DNA of 18,480 bases from Sphingobacteriaceae bacterium (GCA_947460275.1 CANHHZ010000016.1:1-18480); one strand, 5' to 3'; shown: positions 8,000 through 15,064, counted from the first letter of the stretch. A program made the numbers and translations. The notes: generated from the sequence alone by a model not told the origin.

Positions 8000-8455
8000 T
8001 TAAGGCCTATTTGGCGGCCCACCTCTAAACTGATTTAAAAGTTCTTTTTTAAATGTCTCTTGTGCTCGGTAAAATTTACCCACAATTTTAATTGGCAAAC
8101 TGGATTTAAATTTATTATAATATTTTTTTTCTACATTAAGTTCTTTTTGCTTGAAATCAAAATCATTTACAATTAATGTTTGTATTTCGGTATCGTTTAA
8201 ATCATCTATTTCTTTTAGCTTTCTAAAGCTAATCATTTTTTGAAATCGCTCTTTTCGCAAATCTTGTTGTTCTCTGGTATAATCATTGTAAATTGGCCAA
8301 AATGTTTTAGCTTCCTCGCTACTTAAATTTAATTTGGTGGCAAGCCAAGCAATTTTTTTAGCTTCAAACTTATCTTCTCCTGGCCTATTGCCAGGTTGCC
8401 CCATCACCAATGTTGGTGCTAATATTAAAAAGAAGAGTATAAATCGATTTTTCAT
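8000..8455 (-). CDS. Small secreted protein of an ECF sigma operon ('sensor of ECF-type sigma factor' family)
   Basis: A 151-residue exported protein. A cleavable signal peptide spans residues 1-19 (hydrophobic FILFFLILAPTLV, probable cut near MGQ). The mature part is highly charged and mostly helical, starting with WLATKLNLSSEEAKTFWPIYNDYTR at about 37-61. This resembles Bacteroidetes proteins annotated as ECF-sigma sensors, and more distantly the CpxP/Spy helical periplasmic chaperones. The tail is proline/glycine/arginine-rich (RGGPPNRP). It begins 2 nt after the stop of the putative anti-sigma gene and is the last gene before a terminator, so it is very likely translated from the same message. 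A role as periplasmic stress sensor or negative modulator is inferred from position and family; no catalytic residues are seen. Confidence 0.72.
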   Translation of the reverse strand: MKNRFILFFLILAPTLVMGQPGNRPGEDKFEAKKIAWLATKLNLSSEEAKTFWPIYNDYTREQQDLRKERFQKMISFRKLKEIDDLNDTEIQTLIVNDFDFKQKELNVEKKYYNKFKSSLPIKIVGKFYRAQETFKKELLNQFRGGPPNRP

Positions 8456-8457
8456 TT

Positions 8458-9063
8458 TTATAAATTATTTGAAATGTCTCTTGTTGAAAAATTATTTAAA
8501 ATATAGTTTTCTAGGTCTGTATCTGTATTGCTTACCGTGCTTTTTTCTTGGATATGTTCAATAATTACACTTTCGTCAATTCCATAAAGCATTTGTTCGT
8601 TTGCCAATTCGGCGTCATTTTTTGTGTTAATTTCTGCTTGTTGGTTTAAAAATAGGGTAAATGCACTAATTAAAATTACGCAAGCTGCCGCTGCATACTT
8701 GTTAAAGTCAGAAGCCCAAAGACGAATTATTTTTGTAGGTTTTGCATTAGTTTTGGCTACAATTTTAGCTTGTAAATTTTCAAAATAATTAGACGGGATG
8801 CTAAAGCCATCATCCTTTAGGTTGATTTTTTGTAATGCAATATTAGTTTCTATTTGTGAGGTTAATATTTCAAAATAATTTTCGGGCACATTAAAACCTT
8901 GATTTTCTTTGGCAGAAAAACTAGTTAAAAACACGGTTTGATTGATGTTTTTCGATAATTCATTAAAATAATTTTCGGGCACACCGTATGGCATAGTACG
9001 GGGCAAACTCGCTAAATAAGGTGCCTCTTTTTTCCATTCCATATTTTCATCTATCTTTTTCAC
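8458..9063 (-). CDS. Putative membrane anti-sigma factor with three NYF repeats
   Basis: A 201-residue single-pass membrane protein. The cytoplasmic N-terminal half carries three copies of a motif of the form [YF]-x-[VI]-P-x-NYF-x-x-L-x-x-x-I, with prolines at 29, 60 and 90, a period of about 30 residues. A transmembrane helix follows at about 122-139 (YAAAACVILISAFTLFL), then a short external domain of about 60 residues that is acidic and polar. Its place directly after an ECF sigma gene, 38 nt away, and its topology suggest an anti-sigma factor, but I do not see a zinc-binding ZAS motif. Start choice is uncertain: GTG at 9061-9063 or ATG seven codons later. The downstream secreted gene begins 2 nt after the stop. 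Confidence 0.68.
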   Translation of the reverse strand: MKKIDENMEWKKEAPYLASLPRTMPYGVPENYFNELSKNINQTVFLTSFSAKENQGFNVPENYFEILTSQIETNIALQKINLKDDGFSIPSNYFENLQAKIVAKTNAKPTKIIRLWASDFNKYAAAACVILISAFTLFLNQQAEINTKNDAELANEQMLYGIDESVIIEHIQEKSTVSNTDTDLENYILNNFSTRDISNNL

Positions 9064-9101
9064 GCAACTATTGATGTGTTTTTAGTTAAAAGGTTTAATA
9101 G

Positions 9102-9653
9102 TTAATCTTGATTTAATAAAATACTTTCAATTTTTTTTACCGCAATATGGAATGAAGCTTTTAAAGCGCCCACCGATGTTCCTAAAACTTCTGAAATTTC
9201 ATCATATTTCATATCGTCGAAATATTTCATGTTAAAAATAATCCGTTGTTTATCTGGAAGTGTCAAAATTGCTTCTTGTAATTTCCGTTGCGCTTTATCA
9301 CCATCAAAATAGGAGGATGAGGTAAGGCTGTCGGCTAATTCTGTATTTACATCATCTAAAGAGATGTTGTTTTTCAATTTCTTTTTATTAAGAAAAGTAA
9401 TCGATTCGTTGGTGGCAATGCGATAAATCCAAGTATAAAGTTGAGATTCACTTCGAAAATTTGCCAAGTTTTTCCAAACTTTTATAAAGGTTTCTTGCAC
9501 TAAATCGTCAGCATCATCATGATCAATGACTAGTCTTCTGATGTGCCAATAAATTTTTTGCTGATACTTATTTAAAAGCAAGTTGAAGGCTTCGTTTTGC
9601 GTTTTTTGTACGCTAAATTTTAGAAGTATTTCTGAGTCTTCAACTTGCTTCAT
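9102..9653 (-). CDS. ECF-family RNA polymerase sigma factor
   Basis: A 183-residue sigma-70 family protein with only regions 2 and 4, the ECF layout. Region 2 spans about 20-90 and includes the core-binding DDADDLVQETFIKVWKNL segment and the -10-recognition/melting segment FRSESQLYTWIYRIATN. Region 4 spans about 125-178: LPDKQRIIFNMKYFDDMKYDEISEVLGTSVGALKASFHIAVKKI, with a helix-turn-helix at EISEVLGTSVGALKASFH for the -35 site. It heads a three-gene operon with a putative anti-sigma factor and a secreted protein, ending at the 7957-7988 terminator, which suggests an envelope-signal circuit. No TAnnTTTG box precedes it; an autoregulated ECF promoter within the upstream repeat region is possible. 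Confidence 0.92.
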   Translation of the reverse strand: MKQVEDSEILLKFSVQKTQNEAFNLLLNKYQQKIYWHIRRLVIDHDDADDLVQETFIKVWKNLANFRSESQLYTWIYRIATNESITFLNKKKLKNNISLDDVNTELADSLTSSSYFDGDKAQRKLQEAILTLPDKQRIIFNMKYFDDMKYDEISEVLGTSVGALKASFHIAVKKIESILLNQD

Positions 9654-9660
9654 TTATCTT

Positions 9661-9695
9661 AGATTTGAGATTAGAGATATGAGATTTCAGATTGG
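9661..9695. repeat. Heptanucleotide tandem array AGATNNN, five units
   Basis: Five consecutive 7-nt units all begin with AGAT: AGATTTG, AGATTAG, AGATATG, AGATTTC, AGATTGG. The array fills most of the gap upstream of the sigma factor gene and supplies the left arm of the inverted repeat at 9673-9721. Confidence 0.8.
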
Positions 9696-9721
9696 ATTCG
9701 TTTATCAAATCTCATATCTCT
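9673..9721. repeat. Perfect 15-bp inverted repeat between transketolase C and sigma factor genes
   Basis: AGAGATATGAGATTT at 9673-9687 is exactly complementary to 9707-9721, with a 19-nt spacer. On the minus strand it begins 4 nt after the transketolase stop codon. No T-run follows it in that direction, so it is not a typical intrinsic terminator. It resembles a REP-like intergenic palindrome, or a message 3'-end stabiliser. Confidence 0.85.
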
Positions 9722-9725
9722 TTAT

Positions 9726-10682
9726 CTATTTTTTTCTGCTTATTGCTTTTTGTACGGCAGCAACAATATCGGCAGGGTCTAATTTATACTTTGTCATTAA
9801 TTGATCTGGTGTAGCACTTTCGCCAAAACTATCATCTACAGCTACAAATTCTTGAGGTGCAGGATAAGTAGTGGTTAATAAACGTGCAATGCTTTCGCCC
9901 AATCCACCAAATTTATTGTGTTCTTCGCAAGTTACTATGCAACCAGTCTTCTTTACAGATTTTAAGACAGCTTCTTCGTCTAAAGGTTTAATGGTATGTA
10001 TATTTATAATTTCTGCGTCTATGCCAAGTTCTGCTAGTTTTTCTCCAGCTTCAATTGCACGCCATACCATATGGCCTGTGGCTACAATGGTTACATCTGT
10101 GCCTTCGTTTACCATCCAAGCTTTGCCAATTTCAAATTTTTGGTCGGCAGGTGTAAATACGGGGATAGATGGGCGACCAAAGCGTAAATAAACTGGGCCT
10201 TCGTATTCCATAATGGCTAATGTTGCAGCTTTGGTTTGGTTGTAATCGCAAGGATTGATAACCACCATGCCCGGCAGCATTTTCATTAATCCTAAATCTT
10301 CTAAAATTTGGTGGGTAGCTCCATCTTCGCCCAAGGTTAAACCGGCATGTGAGGCACAAATTTTTACATTTTTACCTGAGTAGGCAATAGATTGGCGAAT
10401 TTGATCGTAAACTCTACCTGTAGAAAAATTGGCAAAAGTACCAGTAAAAGGAATTTTACCTCCAATGGTCATTCCTGCAGCAATGCACATCATGTTGGCT
10501 TCGGCAATGCCCACCTGTACAAATCGGTCTGGAAATTCGTTGGCAAAATCGTCCATTTTTAGTGAGCCTTTTAAATCGGCACATAGGGCAACAACGTTTT
10601 TATTTCGTTTGCCTGCTTCATGCAAACCTGCTCCAAAACCAGATCTTGTATCTTTTTTTTCTGTATATGTATATTTTTTCAC
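9726..10682 (-). CDS. Transketolase, C-terminal subunit (split enzyme)
   Basis: The second half of transketolase (318 residues), containing the pyrimidine-binding domain and the C-terminal domain. The catalytic glutamate that activates thiamine diphosphate is E61 in QVGIAEANM. Other conserved segments are GTFANFSTGRVYDQIRQS, SHAGLTLGEDGATHQ and YLRFGRPSIP. Residues from about 200 onward (VTIVATGHMVWRAIEAGEKL) form the third domain. With the N-terminal subunit it would make a heterotetramer that transfers two-carbon ketol units in the non-oxidative pentose phosphate pathway. The start is a GTG at 10680-10682; the next in-frame ATG is at codon 43, inside the domain. It is separated by 120 nt from its partner gene, a gap containing an inverted-repeat element. 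A related 1-deoxyxylulose-5-phosphate synthase-like role is less likely given the paired organisation. Confidence 0.93.
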   Translation of the reverse strand: MKKYTYTEKKDTRSGFGAGLHEAGKRNKNVVALCADLKGSLKMDDFANEFPDRFVQVGIAEANMMCIAAGMTIGGKIPFTGTFANFSTGRVYDQIRQSIAYSGKNVKICASHAGLTLGEDGATHQILEDLGLMKMLPGMVVINPCDYNQTKAATLAIMEYEGPVYLRFGRPSIPVFTPADQKFEIGKAWMVNEGTDVTIVATGHMVWRAIEAGEKLAELGIDAEIINIHTIKPLDEEAVLKSVKKTGCIVTCEEHNKFGGLGESIARLLTTTYPAPQEFVAVDDSFGESATPDQLMTKYKLDPADIVAAVQKAISRKK

Positions 10683-10731
10683 GCTTAGTTTATTTTATTA
10701 ACGGTGTTCAAGCTTGCTTTGCAGGTTTTCA

Positions 10732-10796
10732 TACCCCAAACCCCTAATGGGGCTTTTAATTTTTATGTGAATAATATTATTTCCCCTTTTGGGGTA
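10732..10796. repeat. C-run/G-run inverted-repeat element between the transketolase halves
   Basis: TACCCCAAA (10732-10740) is complementary to TTTGGGGTA (10788-10796). Inside are the small hairpin CCCCTAATGGGG (10741-10752), the perfect palindrome AATAATATTATT (10770-10781), and CCCCTTTTGGGG (10783-10794), which overlaps the right outer arm. These alternative stems could form mutually exclusive structures in the message. The composition differs from the surrounding AT-rich spacer, suggesting an inserted intergenic repeat. Confidence 0.75.
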
Positions 10797-10802
10797 GGAG
10801 GA

Positions 10803-11648
10803 TTAGTAATCCCCTGCGGTTTCTTTGAGTTGCCCCAATGCGTTATCTAGTTGTGCATCGCTTGGTGGCGTTCCATGCCATTTGTGTGTGCCTACCATAA
10901 AATCAACCCCAAATCCCATTTGTGTGCTCATTAGATTTAAAATTGGCTTTCCTTTTCCAGTTAAGGATTTGGCATAATGTAACGCTTTTGTAATTGCGGC
11001 CATATCATTACCATCTGATGTAATTACATGCCATCCAAAAGATTCAAATTTTGCTTGTAAATTTTCTAGAGAAAGAACTTTTTCTGTAGGCCCATCAATT
11101 TGCTGACCGTTATAGTCGATGCTTGCAATTAAATTATCCACTTTGTGGTGTGGAGCAAACATTAAGGCTTCCCAGTTTTGTCCTTCCTGCAGTTCTCCGT
11201 CGCCTAACAAGCAATAAACCAGGTTGTTGTCTCTGTTTAGTTTTTTAGTTAGGGCTGCACCAATAGCAACAGATAAACCTTGACCCAATGAGCCAGAGGC
11301 AATGCGCACACCTGGTAAATGCTCATGCGTGGTTGGATGTCCTTGCAATCTGGTGTTTAGCTTTCTAAAAGTGGCCAACTCGTTTACTTCAAAATATCCA
11401 GATCTGGCCAAAACACTGTACCAAACTGCAGAAATGTGACCATTTGAAAGAAAGAATAAATCTTCTCCTAGTCCATCCATACTAAATTTTGTGTTGTGGT
11501 TTAGTACCTCGAAGTACAAAGCAGTAAAAAAATCGGCACAGCCCAATGAAGCACCCGGATGCCCAGACTGTACAGCATGGACCATTCTAAGTACGTCTCT
11601 TCTTACCTGGCTGGCAATATCTTCTAGTTCGCTAATAGTATGTTTCAT
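10803..11648 (-). CDS. Transketolase, N-terminal subunit (split enzyme)
   Basis: The 281-residue thiamine-diphosphate-binding half of transketolase. The diphosphate/Mg2+ motif starts at G149-D150-G151 (LLGDGELQEGQNWEA) and ends at N180 (IDYNGQQIDG), the standard spacing of about 30 residues. H30 in SGHPGASLG, H71 in LSNGH and H104 in QGHP match histidines lining the cofactor and sugar-phosphate channel. ASGSLGQGLSVAIG at 117-130 is also conserved. The protein stops where the pyrimidine domain would begin, and that part is supplied by the downstream gene. The order N then C on the minus strand implies co-transcription despite the 120-nt gap. It follows the peroxiredoxin gene by 40 nt. Confidence 0.93.
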   Translation of the reverse strand: MKHTISELEDIASQVRRDVLRMVHAVQSGHPGASLGCADFFTALYFEVLNHNTKFSMDGLGEDLFFLSNGHISAVWYSVLARSGYFEVNELATFRKLNTRLQGHPTTHEHLPGVRIASGSLGQGLSVAIGAALTKKLNRDNNLVYCLLGDGELQEGQNWEALMFAPHHKVDNLIASIDYNGQQIDGPTEKVLSLENLQAKFESFGWHVITSDGNDMAAITKALHYAKSLTGKGKPILNLMSTQMGFGVDFMVGTHKWHGTPPSDAQLDNALGQLKETAGDY

Positions 11649-11688
11649 TAAAATTGGGAGTTAAAGTGTTGCTAATATAATTAAAAAA

Positions 11689-12150
11689 TTAGCTCAATAA
11701 ATCTAAAACTTGTTGTGTTGAATTTTTAGTATCTACTTTGGTAATGATATGGGCAATATTTCCTTCTTCATCAATTACAAAAGTAGTTCGGTTTATGCCC
11801 ATGTAGGTTTTGCCATACATGCTTTTTTCGGCCCAAACGCCATAAGCCTCCACAACTTTTTTGTCGGTATCGGCCAACAGGGTGAATGGCAGTTCGTATT
11901 TTGTAATAAATTTTTGGTGCGATTTTTCATCGTCCACGCTTACACCTAGAACGGTAATCCCTTTTGCCGTTAAGCCTTGGTAATTATCTCTAAAATCGCA
12001 TGCTTCGGCGGTACAACCTGGAGTGTTATCTTTAGGGTAAAAAAATAAAATAACCTTTTTACCTTTAAACTGATTTAATGTTACCAAATTTCCATTTTGG
12101 TCTTTTGCCGTAAATTGTGGTGCTTTATCACCTTGTTTAAGTTCGTTCAT
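11689..12150 (-). CDS. bcp: Thiol peroxidase of the Bcp/PrxQ family
   Basis: Cytoplasmic thioredoxin-dependent peroxiredoxin (153 residues, typical for BCP) that reduces hydrogen peroxide and organic hydroperoxides. The peroxidatic cysteine is C46 in FFYPKDNTPGCTAEAC. The second cysteine C51, five residues later, marks the atypical two-cysteine E. coli Bcp type, which forms an intramolecular disulfide. T43 and R121 (NRTTFVID) complete the active site. There is no signal peptide. It lies 20 nt downstream of the peptidase gene and 40 nt upstream of transketolase N, in what looks like one minus-strand transcription unit. Linking it to transketolase could reflect oxidative-stress supply of pentose-pathway NADPH, but that is speculative. 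Confidence 0.95.
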   Translation of the reverse strand: MNELKQGDKAPQFTAKDQNGNLVTLNQFKGKKVILFFYPKDNTPGCTAEACDFRDNYQGLTAKGITVLGVSVDDEKSHQKFITKYELPFTLLADTDKKVVEAYGVWAEKSMYGKTYMGINRTTFVIDEEGNIAHIITKVDTKNSTQQVLDLLS

Positions 12151-12170
12151 TTTTTGTTGGGATTTGTTTC

Positions 12171-13898
12171 TTACCTATAAAATTCTGCTGAATATGTTTT
12201 TACATTGTCCTTTAAGTCGGTTACTAATAATTCAAAGGTATGTTTTCCTGGTAAAGTTTGTTCATCAAAGGTATGCCATAAATTGGCTGATTTTGCATCA
12301 AACTCCATCAATATCCATTTTCCATCAATATAGCCATTAAAATTTTTAATTCCTGATAAGTTGTCGCTAATTCTAAAACTAATTTTACTGATTTGCGACA
12401 TGTTTTTTTCATTTGCTATATTCAAAGGCACAATATTGGGCGCAATACTATCAATAGCAACAAAAAAACTACCAAATTTTTTAGGCTGCGCTTTTACATA
12501 ACCATTCTCAAAAAATCCGCCTTGCGAAACACGCTGCATATTTACAATTAAGGCCTTAGTTTGAAATTTATTGAGGCTGCTGTCTGGTTTTATCCATAGC
12601 TCAAACCCTGTGTGTAGTGGTGTAAGTTCGTTATGTATTTGATGGATGTCGGAAAAAGAATTGCTTTGTGGTTTTGGTAATTTTTGATAAACAAAGTTTA
12701 AGTCGTTATATAAAGTGCCTTTTGGCAAAATGATTTTTACTTTGTCGTTATTAAATTCGTTGACTTTGCCATAAATAAAACTAGTACCTAAAGGCAATTT
12801 AGGTGTAGGTATTACCGCTTTATCGTTAGCTAATACATTAAATGTCAATGTGCTTTTGTTGCCCTGTGCGTCCGATATGGTATATTTTACAAGATGAAGT
12901 TTGCCATCGTTGAACGAAACTCTACCGTTGTTGATTAAGTGGCTATAAATTTGCAATGGATTTCCTGGGTCTGTAAAGCTCTTTTGGATGCTTTGTTTTA
13001 AGCTCAGCAAAGCTGGATAATCGAGATGAGAATTAATAGCCCTGCTGTTTTCGAAATTAAATTTCTCTAATGTTGAGGCAAAAATAGGTGCTCCATCAAC
13101 CTCCAGCTCAATCATGTAAACACCATTTGTGCCCGATTGACCATTGTGTTTGTCGGTAGTAACAATACCAAAACCAACATCTCCACTTAAATTAATGGTA
13201 TTTACCTTGTTTAAACTATAATTTCCTTTGTTGCCTATTACCTGAAAATATTGTTTTGGGGTAAATTCATTAAAAGGTTTGCCATTGAGGCGATAAACAT
13301 ACATCGAATGAATTACTGGAGGGATTTGATCTGGAATTTGAATACCTAATAATTGCGGATTTATGGTGGCTTCTGTCTTGGCGTCTCTAATTTCAAAATG
13401 TAAGTGCGGTCCGCCAGAACTTCCAGTATTTCCTGAATAAGCAATAATATCGCCTTTATGTACTGTAATTAAATCTGTATTTGGAAATTCATCTATTTCG
13501 TATGATTTATTTTTGTATTGCATGGCCTTTGCAATTTGTCCAATTTTTGGATTAAACCGAGATAAATGGCCATAAACTGAAGTAAATCCGTTTGGATGAT
13601 TAATATAAAGTGCTAACCCAAATCCGCTATTTTGCACACGTATTCTAGAAATATAACCTTCTTCGGTAGCAAAAATTGGGTATCCTGTTTGTTTGTTGGT
13701 TTTAAAGTCTAAACCCGAATGAAAATGATTGGCTCTCAATTCGCCAAAAGAACCCGCCAAGGCGGGCGGATTTATCGATAATGGCGTTTTAAAATCGGTA
13801 AATAAAGTGCTGTAACTGTTTTTAAGTTGGGCACTTGCCTCAGTATTTAAAATAAAGATGGTTAGTACACCTAATAATTTCTGCAATTTTTCAACCAT
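12171..13898 (-). CDS. Secreted M23 (LytM-type) metallopeptidase with long beta-rich C-terminal region
   Basis: A 575-residue exported protein. A signal peptide covers residues 1-23 (LLGVLTIFILNTEASA then QLK). The peptidase domain at about 45-175 keeps all zinc ligands and catalytic residues: H60 and D64 in HFHSGLDF, H111 in VYGHLSRF, and H165/H167 in SSGGPHLHFEI. Such enzymes cleave peptidoglycan cross-bridges or stems in the periplasm, in cell-wall remodelling. Residues from about 180 to 575 form a long beta-rich region with Ig-like character (repeated DxxGN and SGDVG-type turns, final VTDLKDNVKTYSAEF), with no recognised catalytic motif; it may bind wall or envelope partners. The gene starts 10 nt after the preceding hydrolase stop, implying coupled expression. 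It lacks a type IX sorting tail. Confidence 0.92.
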   Translation of the reverse strand: MVEKLQKLLGVLTIFILNTEASAQLKNSYSTLFTDFKTPLSINPPALAGSFGELRANHFHSGLDFKTNKQTGYPIFATEEGYISRIRVQNSGFGLALYINHPNGFTSVYGHLSRFNPKIGQIAKAMQYKNKSYEIDEFPNTDLITVHKGDIIAYSGNTGSSGGPHLHFEIRDAKTEATINPQLLGIQIPDQIPPVIHSMYVYRLNGKPFNEFTPKQYFQVIGNKGNYSLNKVNTINLSGDVGFGIVTTDKHNGQSGTNGVYMIELEVDGAPIFASTLEKFNFENSRAINSHLDYPALLSLKQSIQKSFTDPGNPLQIYSHLINNGRVSFNDGKLHLVKYTISDAQGNKSTLTFNVLANDKAVIPTPKLPLGTSFIYGKVNEFNNDKVKIILPKGTLYNDLNFVYQKLPKPQSNSFSDIHQIHNELTPLHTGFELWIKPDSSLNKFQTKALIVNMQRVSQGGFFENGYVKAQPKKFGSFFVAIDSIAPNIVPLNIANEKNMSQISKISFRISDNLSGIKNFNGYIDGKWILMEFDAKSANLWHTFDEQTLPGKHTFELLVTDLKDNVKTYSAEFYR

Positions 13899-13908
13899 TA
13901 ACTTTATC

Positions 13909-14520
13909 TTATTTAATGTTGAAGTTTAACAACTGATTGCCTTCCAACCATGCTTCTAAATGATCGCCAGTTTTTACTGCGCCAACACCTTCTGGAGTAC
14001 CCGTAAAAATAAGGTCTCCTTTTTTTAACGTAATGTATTGAGAAACAAATGATATAATGTTTTCAAACGAAAATAAAAGGTTTGAAGTATTTCCATTTTG
14101 ACGTGTTTCTTTATTTATTTGCAACTCAAATTGCAATTGATAAAGATTTTTAAAATCACTTTTGGGTAAAAATTTACTCACTGCCGCCGAATTATCAAAT
14201 GCTTTGGCAAGTTCCCAAGGTAATCCTTTTTCTTTATGTTGGGTTTGTATGTCTCTGGCTGTAAAATCAATTCCTAAACCAATTTCATCGTAATAATTAC
14301 TTGCAAATTTTTCGGCAATATGTTTACCTTCTTTGCAAATTTTTAGTACTACTTCTAATTCATAATGGATATCTAATGAAAAATTTGGAATGTAAAACGG
14401 CTTATTATCTTTTAAAACTGCTGTGTCTGGTTTTAAAAAAATAATTGGCTTGGTGGGTACCGCATTGTTTAGTTCTTTGGCGTGTGCCGCATAGTTGCGA
14501 CCAATTGCAATAATTTTCAT
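13909..14520 (-). CDS. Fumarylacetoacetate hydrolase-fold protein (FAHD1-like)
   Basis: A 203-residue single-domain FAH-superfamily enzyme, probably an acylpyruvase or oxaloacetate decarboxylase. It opens with IGRNYAAHAKE (6-16). The divalent-metal ligands are E54 and E56 in HYELEVVL and D85 in GIDFTARD, the exact spacing seen in FAHD1-type enzymes. FTGTPEGVG near the C-terminus contributes to the active site. Most members cleave carbon-carbon bonds in 2-oxo acids such as oxaloacetate or fumarylpyruvate; substrate cannot be assigned here. It is the first gene of a minus-strand cluster leading into the M23 peptidase. Its ATG lies 4 nt from a TAnnTTTG box, so it too may be leaderless. The small sorting-domain gene upstream ends 30 nt before it. 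Confidence 0.92.
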   Translation of the reverse strand: MKIIAIGRNYAAHAKELNNAVPTKPIIFLKPDTAVLKDNKPFYIPNFSLDIHYELEVVLKICKEGKHIAEKFASNYYDEIGLGIDFTARDIQTQHKEKGLPWELAKAFDNSAAVSKFLPKSDFKNLYQLQFELQINKETRQNGNTSNLLFSFENIISFVSQYITLKKGDLIFTGTPEGVGAVKTGDHLEAWLEGNQLLNFNIK

Positions 14521-14524
14521 AAAG

Positions 14525-14532
14525 CAAAAGTA
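14525..14532 (-). promoter_or_regulatory. -7 promoter box 4 nt before the FAH-fold gene
   Basis: On the minus strand TACTTTTG is followed by CTTT and then ATG. The octamer is identical to the one before the aminotransferase at 7905, with identical 4-nt spacing. No clear TTTG is found 19 nt upstream. It lies in the 30-nt gap after the sorting-domain gene, suggesting separate transcription of the 14520-9726 cluster. Confidence 0.48.
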
Positions 14533-14550
14533 GCAAACAAAAAAGGTAAA

Positions 14551-15051
14551 TTATAATACAGAAATTCTTCTTGCTACAGGTTCGCCACCGGCAACAATTT
14601 TCAGAAAATAAATCCCTGTAGTTAATTTAGTGGGAATAGCATATGTTTTTGTTTGTTCGCCTGCTGGAGTGCGCTCGTTGGTAAGTACTACTACATCATT
14701 GCCAAGCATATCAGTTATTTTTATAGATAGCGTAGTTTCTTTATCGATACGTAAGTTGATGTTAATTTGATCACTTACAGGATTAGGATATATTTTTAGC
14801 ACAGTAATCATTTTACCTGATTTTGAGGTAGGAATGGTGTTCTGTGAATTTAAGGTGTAACCTAATGTATTTGGTTTATACGGCGTGATATTTGCCTTAA
14901 TTTGAGGTAACCTGCTTTCTATTCTAATTCTTGGTTTGATTGATATTCGACTGGTGTCAATTTTTTGTGCAAAAACAGAAACGCTCGAAAAAACAGCCAT
15001 GCTGAGGCATAGTAGATTGATAAAGAGCGCTATTTTTGATTTTGTAATCAT
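14551..15051 (-). CDS. Small secreted protein with type IX secretion (Por) C-terminal sorting domain
   Basis: A 166-residue exported protein. The signal peptide is residues 1-28 (IALFINLLCLSMAVFSSVSVFA then QKID). A 55-residue basic, low-complexity linker follows (KPRIRIESRLPQIKAN). Residues 84-166 are a type A sorting domain: KIYPNPVSDQI at 86-96, then LSIKITDMLGNDVVVL, and the final LTTGIYFLKIVAGGEPVARRISVL. In T9SS this tail directs passage through the outer membrane and is normally removed or anchored. Here almost nothing else remains as cargo. The ATG at 15049-15051 is chosen over one 36 nt upstream because it directly precedes the signal peptide and lies 13 nt downstream of a promoter box, while the longer start lies upstream of that box's start site. 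Confidence 0.88.
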   Translation of the reverse strand: MITKSKIALFINLLCLSMAVFSSVSVFAQKIDTSRISIKPRIRIESRLPQIKANITPYKPNTLGYTLNSQNTIPTSKSGKMITVLKIYPNPVSDQININLRIDKETTLSIKITDMLGNDVVVLTNERTPAGEQTKTYAIPTKLTTGIYFLKIVAGGEPVARRISVL

Positions 15052-15064
15052 AACTGGGATAACA

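Noticed and set aside
7906..8022. N-terminal extension of the aminotransferase by 39 codons
   Set aside because: The extension would overlap the preceding gene, cross its terminator hairpin and include the promoter box; it shows no similarity to the family N-terminus.
9660..9667. TAGATTTG on the plus strand as a promoter box
   Set aside because: It arises from the AGATNNN heptamer array and there is no plus-strand gene downstream before the opposing transketolase gene.
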